The notes beneath the pieces are model-generated. The model saw only the letters and a program-made list of their open reading frames with translations. It was not told where the DNA came from and searched no databases. Below are positions 1 through 14,825 of a DNA stretch of 64,000 bases, in pieces. The stretch comes from Aurantiacibacter suaedae. Lineage in GTDB: Bacteria; Pseudomonadota; Alphaproteobacteria; Sphingomonadales; Sphingomonadaceae. The stretch is taken from contig NZ_SKCG01000002.1 in the NCBI RefSeq assembly GCF_005434915.1, forward strand, positions 682,948 through 746,947, in the 5' to 3' direction. The translations under genes and the position numbers were made by a program. Position 1 is the stretch's first letter, and each line of letters opens with the position of its first letter.

Positions 1-763
1 GCTTGGGGCAGTTTGGGCCGCGTTCTGCGTGAAGGTCGCGCCAGATGTCGATTAGTATTTGATGATTCTTGCGTGGCTCAATTGTGCTGACATATAAGAT
101 ATAAGGCTCACCATTATGCATAGAAGCGAGATCTTTCTTGTCGCTTTCCGTCAACGGCTCGTCAGCATCGGTTCGCACAAAGCTGGCCAAAGGTATCACG
201 TTAATTTGCGGAACATCGATAAGCTGCCGCTCGCGCCAAAACTCGCGAAGAGTTTCAGCTGATGTTTCTGAAATTGCGAAAATCGACTTCGCTTGAATAG
301 CTAGCTTTCTGTAATGATAATCGAACTGATCGTAAAACTCTCTAGTTGGTGTAAATTCCGGATAGATAAGCGGAATAAGGTCGTATAGTGCCGACACCAT
401 CACACGTTTTGGACCATAGAGTTTTTCGACAGCATCAGGAACGCGAAAGGACCAATCGCTGCCGACAGTAACGAAAGTGTCGTTATCTTGAGCATTGAAC
501 CTGCATAACTGTCCGCGCACATTCCCCGCATCATTGTCGGGGTCGTCGCTAAGCACCCACGCATCGGAAACAATGTCGGCAAAAAATTTGCTCTTTATGC
601 TCTTGAATCGGCTTTCATACCTATCAAAGTAAACTGGGACAACACTGCTGTCGAACCGGGCGCGAACCGCTTTGATTATTTCCCGTTCAACTCGCACAAT
701 GCCAACCGGCCTGCGGCGCCAGTCGGCTGAAGTAGTGACGTTTAAAACAATTCGCTTTTTCAT
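1..763 (-). CDS. Glycosyltransferase, GT4-like, partial (3' end outside window)
   Basis: The frame reads leftward from an ATG at 763 and is still open at base 1, so about 254 codons are visible and the C-terminal donor-binding part is missing. The translation starts MKKRIVLNVTTS, has VGIVRVERE at residues 20-28 and EPRKNH at about 229-234, followed by an IWRDL stretch. The same three signatures occur in the C-terminal half of the neighbouring upstream gene, so the two are paralogues. Its start overlaps that gene's stop (ATGA, 760-763), which implies translational coupling. The family transfers sugars from nucleotide donors during surface polysaccharide assembly; the substrate cannot be told. 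Base composition is AT-richer than the core genes. Confidence 0.85.
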   Translation of the reverse strand, partial: MKKRIVLNVTTSADWRRRPVGIVRVEREIIKAVRARFDSSVVPVYFDRYESRFKSIKSKFFADIVSDAWVLSDDPDNDAGNVRGQLCRFNAQDNDTFVTVGSDWSFRVPDAVEKLYGPKRVMVSALYDLIPLIYPEFTPTREFYDQFDYHYRKLAIQAKSIFAISETSAETLREFWRERQLIDVPQINVIPLASFVRTDADEPLTESDKKDLASMHNGEPYILYVSTIEPRKNHQILIDIWRDLHAERGPNCPK

Positions 764-3700
764 TTTTCGGATCTCAACAAAATGCCGTCAACAAAGTCAT
801 CGCCAAAATGCGTCCAAGTGCGATTCTTGAAATTATCGCGTATTTTGTTTTCAAGCGATGCCTTATATTCCTCATCGTTGAGCAGGCGTAAAATTTCTGT
901 CTTCCATCCAAGGAAATCCAGAGGATGATAAGAGGGCATTAAATTTTGTGTAGCTTCGCATAAGGAGCTGTTATTTGACACAATGCAGACCTTACCAAAC
1001 GACAATGCTTCGGTAGCGGCCAGCCCCCATCCCTCGTAAAGACTGGGGAAGACAGCAAATGAACAGTTTGCATACAAGTGGGCGAGAAGGTTATCGCTCA
1101 CGCGTTGCAGCCAATTGATCTTCCCACCTAGATACGCAGCCATGCGAGGAATCTGATCGAGCAAATCATTCGTGCCCCATCCAGGCATACCAACGTAAAC
1201 AAACTGCGGGCAATCTAGCCCTCTCTCACTCCAAAGGTCGCGCCAGATATCGAACATTAACTTGTGATTTTTGCGAGGCTCAAATGAACTGACGTAGAGT
1301 ACGTATCCACCTTTCTGAAAGACGCTACGCATTATTTCTTGTTCAGCATCGTTAAGCGGAGGGAGTGTTGCTGAATCCACATAACTTGCCAATGGATTGA
1401 CAACAACACTTGGAAATTCCACGCACATGTCTTGTTTAAGCCAATATTCCATCAGATCTATTTTTGATCGTTCGGATATGGTAAACACTTTTTCTGCGGC
1501 GTGTGCCATTTCAAGAATATGTAATTCAAAATCCTCACGCAAATCTTCGCGGACTAAGAATTCGGGAAAGTTTATTGGAACTAAGTCGTAGCACGCGAGA
1601 ATAATTTCTACGCCGCGCGATCTCATGAATGGTAAAACATGTGTGGGAGGGGAATGGTCCCAATCTAGACCTATGGAAATATAGGTGTCATTGCGGCTCA
1701 GTTCGGCATCCGGGAGCGACCTGAGGTCAATATAAGGATCGCCGCTGCCGCCTTCACACCATTCCTCTGCCAAGATCTGTTCTACTTGGAAACGTGCTAG
1801 TATTTTTGGGTTAGCTGGGGGGGCGGGCCAAATAATAAATTCGACATTTGCGAAATTCGATAAATACCGTGCAAGCTCTCGCTCCACACGCACGATGCCG
1901 ACAGCGTGACTTCTCCACCGGTAGCTTGTGGTCAGATTGAAAACATAGCGGCATTTGCCTTCGTTCAAAAATTCTCTCTCAGGTGAGGAGAAGCTGTTTT
2001 TTACGGCGTATTCGAGTTTCGCTATATCAGTAGAAACCCGGCCCAGACGGTCTAAGACAAGCGGCTGACTATCAGAATTTGCCCTATGCTGGTTCTCATG
2101 AGGCATAGGTTGATGCGCAATTTGCTGAGAAAGTCTGGCGGTTTCGTTGGCCAGAGCTCGTATTTGGCGCTCAATTGGCCGATCACCCTCCAGCTTCAAA
2201 GCTGATGCAAGCACTGGTCCAATAACTGGCAAACTGGCCAAGTGGTGATGCTTAATAGCTCGATCTAGGCCTGCAACGCCCGGAATGAAGTTGCGACCCT
2301 CATCTGATCGGCGTAGTTGCTTAAGGATTTGGAGCTTGTGTACTCCCTTCCGTAAGCGGGAGACGTAATATGCTCTGCCTTCTGGATCCGGCGCGCGCCC
2401 AAGGACGCTTTGAAAAGCGAGGTCGACGAACTGCTCGTCATGCCAATTCAGCAATTGCTCCACCGAGGTTATCGGCGCCGTAGTCATTGGCTCAGATCTT
2501 TCATGGTGATCACAGGTTTCCGTAACTTCAACGGTTGGTCGAGTGTCATTGCCGCGCGGATGCTGCTGGGGGTAATCAGCCAACCACTCCGCAACCTCCG
2601 CAGCATGGGTCGCAGCCCTCTTTGCACGTTTGTTATTAATGAAGCTAGCTAACATTCCAAACAATCGGCGGGAAGCATATCGCGAAGCACTGGATTGTGA
2701 AAGCAAAGCCGCTGCACGTTTCAACCGCGCCTTGTCAACGGCTTGCGCGGTAGAGAGCTGCTGGACCTGATCACCCAACTTTTGCGCACGTGCTTGCTCG
2801 ATCCTGAGCGCGTCGGAAGTGGACGCTATCTCCTCTCGCAGAGTTTGAAGATCGCCTAACTGAGTACGGAGGATTTGCCCGGTTTCTCTGAGCAGCGAAG
2901 CGTTTTGAGCTGCTAGGATATCTCGCGTTTCGCGCGACAATTCCGAGATTCGCTGAAGTTGTGCCTCATAATCACCTTCGCAACGTGCAAGTTCGCTGAG
3001 TGCATTCTCGTGTGCTTGACTTGCGCGCAGGACCTCCGCCTCGGCAGCACGTGCCTCGGCACTTTTGTTGGACAGGTCTAGATGTAGGCTATGCTCCGTC
3101 TTTCGCGCCTGTTCGAGGCAATCTTCGAGTCGCTGAATGTCACTGACGTACCCGGTGCGCAACGACTGCACCGAAAAGTGATGTTCAGAAACAGAAAATT
3201 TGTCGAAAATGTTCGGGGGCGTATCGAAGGCGGCGGCTAATTCCGCGTGCTCGGCAGCAACGAAATAACGATTTAGACCGTCAAAGCAGACTTCTCTATA
3301 GCCACGCGCGTGAAGCTCGGCGAGAGACTTTAGAGGGACGGGCTCCGGAGAGTTGGGCTTCGTGCTTTCGATGACAAGGATCCAAGGTGTAATCGGGCAA
3401 TCGCCCCAACTGCGAAAGACGGCGTCTTCCATGCCTTCAACATCAACCTTGAGCCAATGCACATCCTGCCGCCCCATGCTCGCCAGCAATAGAGCCAGCG
3501 TGACGGTTGGCACCTCGCGCTCTTCACACTGAAAGCCGTTTTCGATATGTGATTGGGCGATGTCAGCGATGCCGGTTGAAAGTCCAGTATCCGGAAACTG
3601 GAAGAAAGTGACCGGATCGGCCCCGTCGCTTACCACCGCTTCGATCACGATCTCACCTGGGCGCTGCTCGCGCAACAACTGGGCGTAGTGTGAAACAGGC

Positions 3701-3858
3701 TCGACGTGCACACCGCGCCATCCGGCGTCGAAAAAGATCTTGCTCACCGAATCGACGACTGGGTGCTGCGCTCCAATATCGAGGTAACAGCCGTTTTCCA
3801 CGTCACCTAACGCGCGCCACAAGAGTACGTCTTCAAAGTTCTGTGCGTAGGAGATCAT
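760..3858 (-). CDS. FkbM methyltransferase / coiled coil / DUF4214 / glycosyltransferase fusion
   Basis: A 1032-residue multidomain protein. Residues 1-210 are a FkbM-type SAM methyltransferase (SYAQNFEDVLLWRAL at 3-17, YLDIGAQ at 25-31, LKVDVEG at 136-142). About 243-390 is a long charged coiled coil. About 470-520 is a DUF4214-like helical repeat (FVDLAFQSVLGRAPDPEG). From about 634 to the end is a GT4-type glycosyltransferase with VGIVRVERE, EPRKNH and an EGWGLAATEAL acceptor/donor loop. No signal peptide is seen, so it is probably cytoplasmic, capping or methylating and extending a growing glycan. It precedes a paralogous glycosyltransferase with a 4-nt overlap. The call of each domain is by motif; the joint function is inference. 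Confidence 0.88.
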   Translation of the reverse strand: MISYAQNFEDVLLWRALGDVENGCYLDIGAQHPVVDSVSKIFFDAGWRGVHVEPVSHYAQLLREQRPGEIVIEAVVSDGADPVTFFQFPDTGLSTGIADIAQSHIENGFQCEEREVPTVTLALLLASMGRQDVHWLKVDVEGMEDAVFRSWGDCPITPWILVIESTKPNSPEPVPLKSLAELHARGYREVCFDGLNRYFVAAEHAELAAAFDTPPNIFDKFSVSEHHFSVQSLRTGYVSDIQRLEDCLEQARKTEHSLHLDLSNKSAEARAAEAEVLRASQAHENALSELARCEGDYEAQLQRISELSRETRDILAAQNASLLRETGQILRTQLGDLQTLREEIASTSDALRIEQARAQKLGDQVQQLSTAQAVDKARLKRAAALLSQSSASRYASRRLFGMLASFINNKRAKRAATHAAEVAEWLADYPQQHPRGNDTRPTVEVTETCDHHERSEPMTTAPITSVEQLLNWHDEQFVDLAFQSVLGRAPDPEGRAYYVSRLRKGVHKLQILKQLRRSDEGRNFIPGVAGLDRAIKHHHLASLPVIGPVLASALKLEGDRPIERQIRALANETARLSQQIAHQPMPHENQHRANSDSQPLVLDRLGRVSTDIAKLEYAVKNSFSSPEREFLNEGKCRYVFNLTTSYRWRSHAVGIVRVERELARYLSNFANVEFIIWPAPPANPKILARFQVEQILAEEWCEGGSGDPYIDLRSLPDAELSRNDTYISIGLDWDHSPPTHVLPFMRSRGVEIILACYDLVPINFPEFLVREDLREDFELHILEMAHAAEKVFTISERSKIDLMEYWLKQDMCVEFPSVVVNPLASYVDSATLPPLNDAEQEIMRSVFQKGGYVLYVSSFEPRKNHKLMFDIWRDLWSERGLDCPQFVYVGMPGWGTNDLLDQIPRMAAYLGGKINWLQRVSDNLLAHLYANCSFAVFPSLYEGWGLAATEALSFGKVCIVSNNSSLCEATQNLMPSYHPLDFLGWKTEILRLLNDEEYKASLENKIRDNFKNRTWTHFGDDFVDGILLRSEK

Positions 3859-4012
3859 CTCAGAAACCTATTAAACATTGCCGCCTTAAGGTTCCTAAAC
3901 ATAAGCATTGCTTTGGGACAATACTTTTAGCATGCGCAGGTATTGCGGCTATTTATGCGCAAGAAGGATTCTTGCGTTCAGCCAGTATGCTGTTAGCCGT
4001 CCCGACGACAAG

Positions 4013-5233
4013 TTAGGATAGATCCGTGATAGCCGAAACCAGTTCTTGGGCGCAGTCCCTCCACGATCTTAGCGATATCTCTGAAGCGCTGCGGCGGCTT
4101 TTTTCATAAGCGGCCACTATGGAAATGGCCAGATCATGCGAACTGATCACCTCGGGAAAGAACTGTAACTGGTGCCCCTCATGTCGTCGGAACACTGGTA
4201 TATCGCGGGCGAGTACTGGCGACCCGAGCGCTAAAGCTTCGTCGAGTGGTAGGCCGTAACCTTCGGCAAGCGAGGCTACAAGCGTCAAGCGACAGGTTTG
4301 ATAGGCGAAATGGAGCGTATCGTCAGTAGCATTGTCGTGCCAGAATAGTAACTTGCCCCATTGGGCGTGGTCTTGGATTCGCTTCTGCAGCTGCTCTGTA
4401 TTCCAACCACGTCGACCGACAATGACAAGGGGGATATCGCATCCCATTGCCCAAATTTCCTCGAACGCATCCAGAGCTTGGAGGTGGCCCTTGCGCGGCT
4501 CGAGTGTGCCAACCATCAGGACCGCTCGCGAAAGGGTCTGTGCATTGAGCGATGGCCACTGCGCGAGCGCGCTGCTTTCATCCTTGTACTCTGTAAGACA
4601 GATGTCGGAACCCAATTCTACGGTTACTATCTCAGGCTTATTTTCAAGAAGAAAGCGTGACGTAATAATATCATCAACTTTCTCTGCTGTATCGGAGGAT
4701 ATGCAGATCAATCCGTCGGCCAGAGCTATGCAAGTATGCAACCATTTTCTATAACGCAGCCTGGATAGGGGCGTAAACCACTCGGGGTTGCTGTACGGTA
4801 GAATATCATACACGACGAACCACATCGCCGTGCCTTCCATTCTCAATTGCGCGAGCTGAGAATGGAATAGAGGGATACTATCAGTTGCAAAATCCAACCC
4901 GACAAAAATATTATTTTCGCTCGCGCTGGGGCATTCGCCGAGCTTAGTGACGTAGCCCGATTTTCGAGATGCTACGGTGAGAAAATCCGCGCTTACTTCA
5001 GCAGGGAGAATATAAGGAATTTGATCACGGATCGAGCGGACGACGCGCTGAATCCCTGTTCCGGCATCAGAACGCGATATAACTGAAACGTCAACCAGCA
5101 GATGATTTCGTTCACGGGCGCTAAGCGGGGGGCGGCTGGTCCGCAGACGGCGAACGCGCGCCACCTCTTTAAATGAAAGTAGTCTATCAAAAAAATCAAT
5201 AGTCTGCCATTTTAGGCGATTGATGGGCTTCAT
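4013..5233 (-). CDS. Glycosyltransferase family 4 protein
   Basis: 406 residues starting at ATG 5233. The N-terminal half carries GTGIQRVVRSI, a signature shared with polysaccharide mannosyl- or rhamnosyl-type transferases, and the C-terminal half has VGTLEPRKGH and the E-x7-E motif within AEGYGLPLDEALALGSP. There is no signal peptide or membrane segment. It lies 154 bp upstream of the FkbM fusion gene on the same strand, and the three genes form a leftward polysaccharide block that is AT-richer than its surroundings. The sugar and linkage are unknown. Confidence 0.88.
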   Translation of the reverse strand: MKPINRLKWQTIDFFDRLLSFKEVARVRRLRTSRPPLSARERNHLLVDVSVISRSDAGTGIQRVVRSIRDQIPYILPAEVSADFLTVASRKSGYVTKLGECPSASENNIFVGLDFATDSIPLFHSQLAQLRMEGTAMWFVVYDILPYSNPEWFTPLSRLRYRKWLHTCIALADGLICISSDTAEKVDDIITSRFLLENKPEIVTVELGSDICLTEYKDESSALAQWPSLNAQTLSRAVLMVGTLEPRKGHLQALDAFEEIWAMGCDIPLVIVGRRGWNTEQLQKRIQDHAQWGKLLFWHDNATDDTLHFAYQTCRLTLVASLAEGYGLPLDEALALGSPVLARDIPVFRRHEGHQLQFFPEVISSHDLAISIVAAYEKSRRSASEISLRSWRDCAQELVSAITDLS

Positions 5234-5397
5234 TAGCGGGCTGCCTTCTCATCCACTTAAGTCTTTGAGAAACCGTAGACTGTTCGAGCTTTTTGGCCGA
5301 CCATGTTTCATGGGCGTTCTCAAGAATTGCCGGCATAGCGATGCTTCAGAAAAGGTTCACGGATTCGCGCTGCCCAACACAAAGAACTTCGACACGC

Positions 5398-5976
5398 TCA
5401 GTCCGGAACCGAAAACGTTCCCGATACTCGCCCGCCGGGCCGATCGCTGGTCGCCGCGCCGCTACCGTCCACACTCGATAGGCCCGAGTTGAGATCGATC
5501 GTCAGCCGTCCGCCGTTGAGCCGGTCGGCGCTGCGGTTGAGGGACACATTGCCCGACAGCACGATCGTCTTGCGGTTGAAATCGTAGACCCCGGCATCGC
5601 CGCGGGCGCGTTCGTTGCCGCGCGTCACCACCACGTTGCCGCTTGCATCGAGCCGCTGGATCGTGAGCTGATTCGTATCGCTATAAGCAATGGTGGTGCG
5701 CTGCGCGGTCAGCCGCAGGTCGCCCTGGCGAATGTCGACCGAGCCCGACAGAACCACGCGGTTCTGCCGGTCCTGCAGTTCGATCCGGTCGGCACCGAAG
5801 TTCACCGGCTGGTTCGAATCGAACGAGCCGAGCGACTGAGCCCCCGCAATCGAGGAAAAGGCCAGGGCCCCGGCCGCGCCAGCAATCGCGCCGGCGGCAA
5901 GGCCTTGAAGCGCGAGCTTGCGCAAGGATGGACGCATTTTGGTCATGGCCGAGCTCGATAAGCCATCCTGCACCAT
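5398..5976 (-). CDS. lptA: LPS transport periplasmic protein LptA
   Basis: 192 residues from ATG 5976, chosen because GAGGAG lies 6 nt upstream; an in-frame ATG at 6000 would overlap lptC. Residues 15-46 are a signal peptide ending near AGA, then an OstA/LptA beta-jellyroll with repeated strands (DRIELQDRQNRVVLSGSVDI, and later VVTRGNERARGDAGVYDF). LptA bridges lipopolysaccharide from the inner-membrane LptBFGC complex to LptDE across the periplasm. It follows lptC by 10 nt in the order rnd-lptC-lptA. lptB, often the next gene, is absent: the AT-rich glycosyltransferase block begins instead. Confidence 0.9.
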   Translation of the reverse strand: MVQDGLSSSAMTKMRPSLRKLALQGLAAGAIAGAAGALAFSSIAGAQSLGSFDSNQPVNFGADRIELQDRQNRVVLSGSVDIRQGDLRLTAQRTTIAYSDTNQLTIQRLDASGNVVVTRGNERARGDAGVYDFNRKTIVLSGNVSLNRSADRLNGGRLTIDLNSGLSSVDGSGAATSDRPGGRVSGTFSVPD

Positions 5977-5986
5977 TGGCAACTCC

Positions 5987-6643
5987 TCATCGTACGGCAT
6001 TGGGAAGGCGCAGCTGGCCCGGTATCATGCGCATCCGCGCATTGCCCGAGAGTAACAGCGTGCGCGCGGCAAGATCTGCCCGGATACGATCGGCGCTGAA
6101 GTTGCCCGCCGGGACAACGCCGCTCACCCGGCCGGAGCCGGTCATCACCCGGTCGGACAGGTCAATCGCGACATTGCGTGCGCTCATTTCATAGCCGTCG
6201 GCGGCGGTGAAGCGGACGATGCCGGGAACCGCCACGACCTCGTCATCGATATCGTAGCGGGCACCCGGCGCGCTTAGCACGGCAGGGCCTTCGGGCAGCA
6301 CGATCCGCGCGGTCAGGTCCTGCAACTGCACCAGCGGCAGCGAATTGCTTTGCTGCACCGCGCTGCCCGCCATCAGCGAGAACGGACGGCCCTGATCGTC
6401 TTCGCCGCGGTACATCGCATCGTTCACGCGCAGCCGGTCTTCAGCCACCGCCACCTTGTTGCGGTCGAGCAGGAAGCTCACCTCGCCGCGGGGGGAAAGC
6501 GGGGTGATCAGCATCATCGCCGCGATCATGCCGACCAGCGCCGGCAGGCCGAGCGCCAGCACACGCACGATTTTGTCGAGCGGCGAGCCGGGCGTAGCGA
6601 AGGCCTGGCGGCGGGTGCGGTTGCGGTCGGCTCTGGTGGTCAT
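5987..6643 (-). CDS. lptC: LPS export ABC transporter periplasmic protein LptC
   Basis: 218 residues. A basic N-terminus is followed by one membrane anchor at about residues 24-48 and a periplasmic LptC/OstA-type beta domain that tracks the family (LVQLQDLTARIVLPEG, YEMSARNVAIDLSDRVMTG). LptC sits on LptFG and hands lipopolysaccharide to LptA. It lies 20 nt after rnd and just before lptA, the usual order in sphingomonads, so the assignment rests on both fold pattern and context. Confidence 0.9.
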   Translation of the reverse strand: MTTRADRNRTRRQAFATPGSPLDKIVRVLALGLPALVGMIAAMMLITPLSPRGEVSFLLDRNKVAVAEDRLRVNDAMYRGEDDQGRPFSLMAGSAVQQSNSLPLVQLQDLTARIVLPEGPAVLSAPGARYDIDDEVVAVPGIVRFTAADGYEMSARNVAIDLSDRVMTGSGRVSGVVPAGNFSADRIRADLAARTLLLSGNARMRMIPGQLRLPNAVR

Positions 6644-6663
6644 GGCGGTTCGCTTGGAATGCC

Positions 6664-7293
6664 TTACTCGTGGCTGAAGATGTCCTTCTCCGCCCAGCCG
6701 GCCAGATCAAGCCGGGCGCGCGTAGGGAGAAAGTCGTATGCCGCCTGCGCCATTTCAAGCCTGCCCTCGCGTTCGAGCCGCGTAATCAGGATCTCGCGCA
6801 TGCGGTGGAGGAAGCGCACGTCCGATGCCGCATACTCGCGCTGGGCGTCGGTGATCGTGTCGGCGCCCCAGTCCGAACTCTGCTGCTGCTTCGACATATC
6901 CTCGCCGAGCAGCTCGTTGACGAGGTTCTTTAGGCCATGGCGGTCGGTGTAAGTGCGGGTCAGCTTTGAGGCGATCTTGGTGCAGAACACCGGGCCTGCT
7001 TCCACGCCCAGATAATATTCAATGGCGGCAAGGTCGAAGCGGGCGAAGTGGTAGATCTTCACCCGGCTCTGATCGGCCAGCACGCGTTTAAGGTTAGGCG
7101 CATCGTAGCTGCTGCCGTTCTTGAAGCGCACGAGGTGCTCGTCGCCCCGGCCATCGCTGATCTGGACCACACAGAGGCGGTCACGCGCGGTTACGAGGCC
7201 CATCGTCTCGGTGTCGACGGCGAGCGGGTGGTCGGGTGCGAGATCGGCAAAGGTGCCGTCCGGCAGGTCTTCCTCGTGGAAATGAATGGTCAT
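6664..7293 (-). CDS. rnd: Ribonuclease D-type 3'-5' exonuclease
   Basis: 209 residues when started at ATG 7293 ([13 protein letters not shown]); the open frame continues further upstream but there overlaps the divergent ung leader and is low-complexity. DEDD exonuclease motifs are present: DTE at residues 27-29, [14 protein letters not shown] in the middle, and a final YAASDVRFL. It contains only the exonuclease domain and lacks the HRDC domains of enterobacterial RNase D, as is normal for alphaproteobacteria. The role is 3' trimming of structured RNAs such as tRNA precursors. It heads the rnd-lptC-lptA run and is divergent from ung. Confidence 0.9.
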   Translation of the reverse strand: MTIHFHEEDLPDGTFADLAPDHPLAVDTETMGLVTARDRLCVVQISDGRGDEHLVRFKNGSSYDAPNLKRVLADQSRVKIYHFARFDLAAIEYYLGVEAGPVFCTKIASKLTRTYTDRHGLKNLVNELLGEDMSKQQQSSDWGADTITDAQREYAASDVRFLHRMREILITRLEREGRLEMAQAAYDFLPTRARLDLAGWAEKDIFSHE

Positions 7294-7372
7294 GGCTCGG
7301 GCCTTAGGCGCATCGGGGATAGAGGGAAAGAGCCGCTGGCGGCGGTGCGGCGGCTTGCCTAGGTTGCGTTGT

Positions 7373-8065
7373 ATGTCCGATACAGTTCCCGCAAGCTGGG
7401 CCAAGGTGCTCGATCCGGTCCTTTCGCAGCCCGCGTCGCGCAAGCTGGGCGGCTGGCTGCGCGCCGAGGAGGAGGCAGGCAAGGCGATTTACCCGCCACG
7501 TGGCACCCGCCTGCGCGCGCTTGAGCTGACGCCGCTCGACGAGGTGAAAGTGGTGATCCTCGGGCAGGACCCCTACCATGGGCCGGGGCAGGCACATGGC
7601 CTGTGCTTTTCGGTGCAGGACGGGGTGGCTCTGCCGCCCTCGCTGAAGAACATCTATGCCGAACTGGCAGACGATCTGGGCATTGCTCCGGCTGCGGGGG
7701 GCAACCTCGAAAGCTGGGCGCGGCAGGGGGTGCTGTTGCTCAACAACACGCTGACCGTGGAGAATGGCAAGGCGGGCAGCCATGCGGGCAAAGGCTGGGA
7801 AGCGATCACCGACGCCTGCGTTGCGGCCGTGGCCGAGCGAGACGAGCCTTGCGTTTTTATTCTGTGGGGCAGCCATGCACAGGGCAAGGCTGCGCGGATC
7901 GCGGCTTTGCATGAGGGCGGGCCGCACCTACTGATCAAGAGCCCGCATCCGAGCCCGCTCTCCGCCTATCGCGGGTTTTTCGGATCGAAGCCGTTCAGCC
8001 GGGCGAACGAATTTCTTGAAGCCAACGGGCGCGGGGCGGTGGACTGGCGATTGCCTGCCGGTTGA
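7373..8065 (+). CDS. ung: Uracil-DNA glycosylase, family 1
   Basis: 230 residues from ATG 7373 (MSDTVPASW). The water-activating motif GQDPYHG is at residues 64-70 with the catalytic Asp at 66, and the DNA-intercalation motif [13 protein letters not shown] begins at residue 192. The enzyme excises uracil from DNA to start base excision repair. It is a stand-alone gene, divergent from rnd with a leader of under 80 bp, so both promoters must lie in or near the rnd 5' end. Confidence 0.96.
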   Translation: MSDTVPASWAKVLDPVLSQPASRKLGGWLRAEEEAGKAIYPPRGTRLRALELTPLDEVKVVILGQDPYHGPGQAHGLCFSVQDGVALPPSLKNIYAELADDLGIAPAAGGNLESWARQGVLLLNNTLTVENGKAGSHAGKGWEAITDACVAAVAERDEPCVFILWGSHAQGKAARIAALHEGGPHLLIKSPHPSPLSAYRGFFGSKPFSRANEFLEANGRGAVDWRLPAG

Positions 8066-8158
8066 CGAAGTTGACACCGGGCGAAAACACTTCAGAAAAC
8101 CACCAGCCGATTGACACTTACCGACAGTGGCAGGTCGGGGCCGTGTAGGACAGGTGCC

Positions 8159-8434
8159 TCAATTGCCGGTCGGACCCGCGAAGGGGCTCAATTGCCACGC
8201 CTCTCCGCCGAGAGACTTCACCAGACAGAGCAACTTGCCATCAAGCCACAGTTCGGCGGTTCGTCCCGCCGTTTCGCGAGCGGCAAACTGCAGCGCGGCA
8301 AATATACCGGAGGCCTCGAACTCCATGTCACGCGCAATGTCCTTGCCGAGGTTGTGAAACTTTAGCCGGTAAGTCTGGCGCGAGTATGCAGAGGGCGGCG
8401 AAGCTGGCACGGCGATACCTTCACGCGAGAGCAC
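8159..8434 (-). CDS. Small conserved-type hypothetical protein, start uncertain
   Basis: The frame ending at 8159 encodes a compact segment beginning TYRLKFHNLGKDIARD, then EFEASGIFAALQFAARE and a C-terminal ELWLDGKLLCLV. This strand-helix-strand layout, with an acidic turn before an alanine-rich helix, resembles the small orphan proteins common in this order. No ATG fits: the only ATG lies far upstream in poor sequence, so a GTG at 8434 (about 92 residues) or 8410 (83 residues) is more likely. It is the last leftward frame after gltD. No function can be given. Confidence 0.5.
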   Translation of the reverse strand: MLSREGIAVPASPPSAYSRQTYRLKFHNLGKDIARDMEFEASGIFAALQFAARETAGRTAELWLDGKLLCLVKSLGGEAWQLSPFAGPTGN

Positions 8435-8529
8435 GGCACCCTTGCGGTGCCACGATTTCAAACGTGGAGGAAACAGAGCGGTTCCGGCGGGTGAGCACTC
8501 TCTCCGCGCCGGAACATATGGGGCATCCG

Positions 8530-9966
<1,437 letters not shown>

Positions 9967-9979
9967 CTTCGTAATACCC

Positions 9980-14641
<4,662 letters not shown>

Positions 14642-14825
14642 GTCAGTCTTCCTGTCTGGACCCGACCCTAGGTCCCGCGCCCCGCCGCCGGTTACATCGG
14701 CAACGAAACGCGAATCTCAGGGGCACCGGGCCGCACGAAAATGTCGCGAAGGGTTCCCATGGCGACAGGAAGCGAATTTTGCAAGTGGGCGGAACGCTCG
14801 GTGGCGTCCGTCAGGGTGGGCGAGA

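Noticed and set aside
8111-8365. Plus-strand frame downstream of ung
   Set aside because: It overlaps the minus-strand small protein, starts in poor context and has no protein-like pattern.
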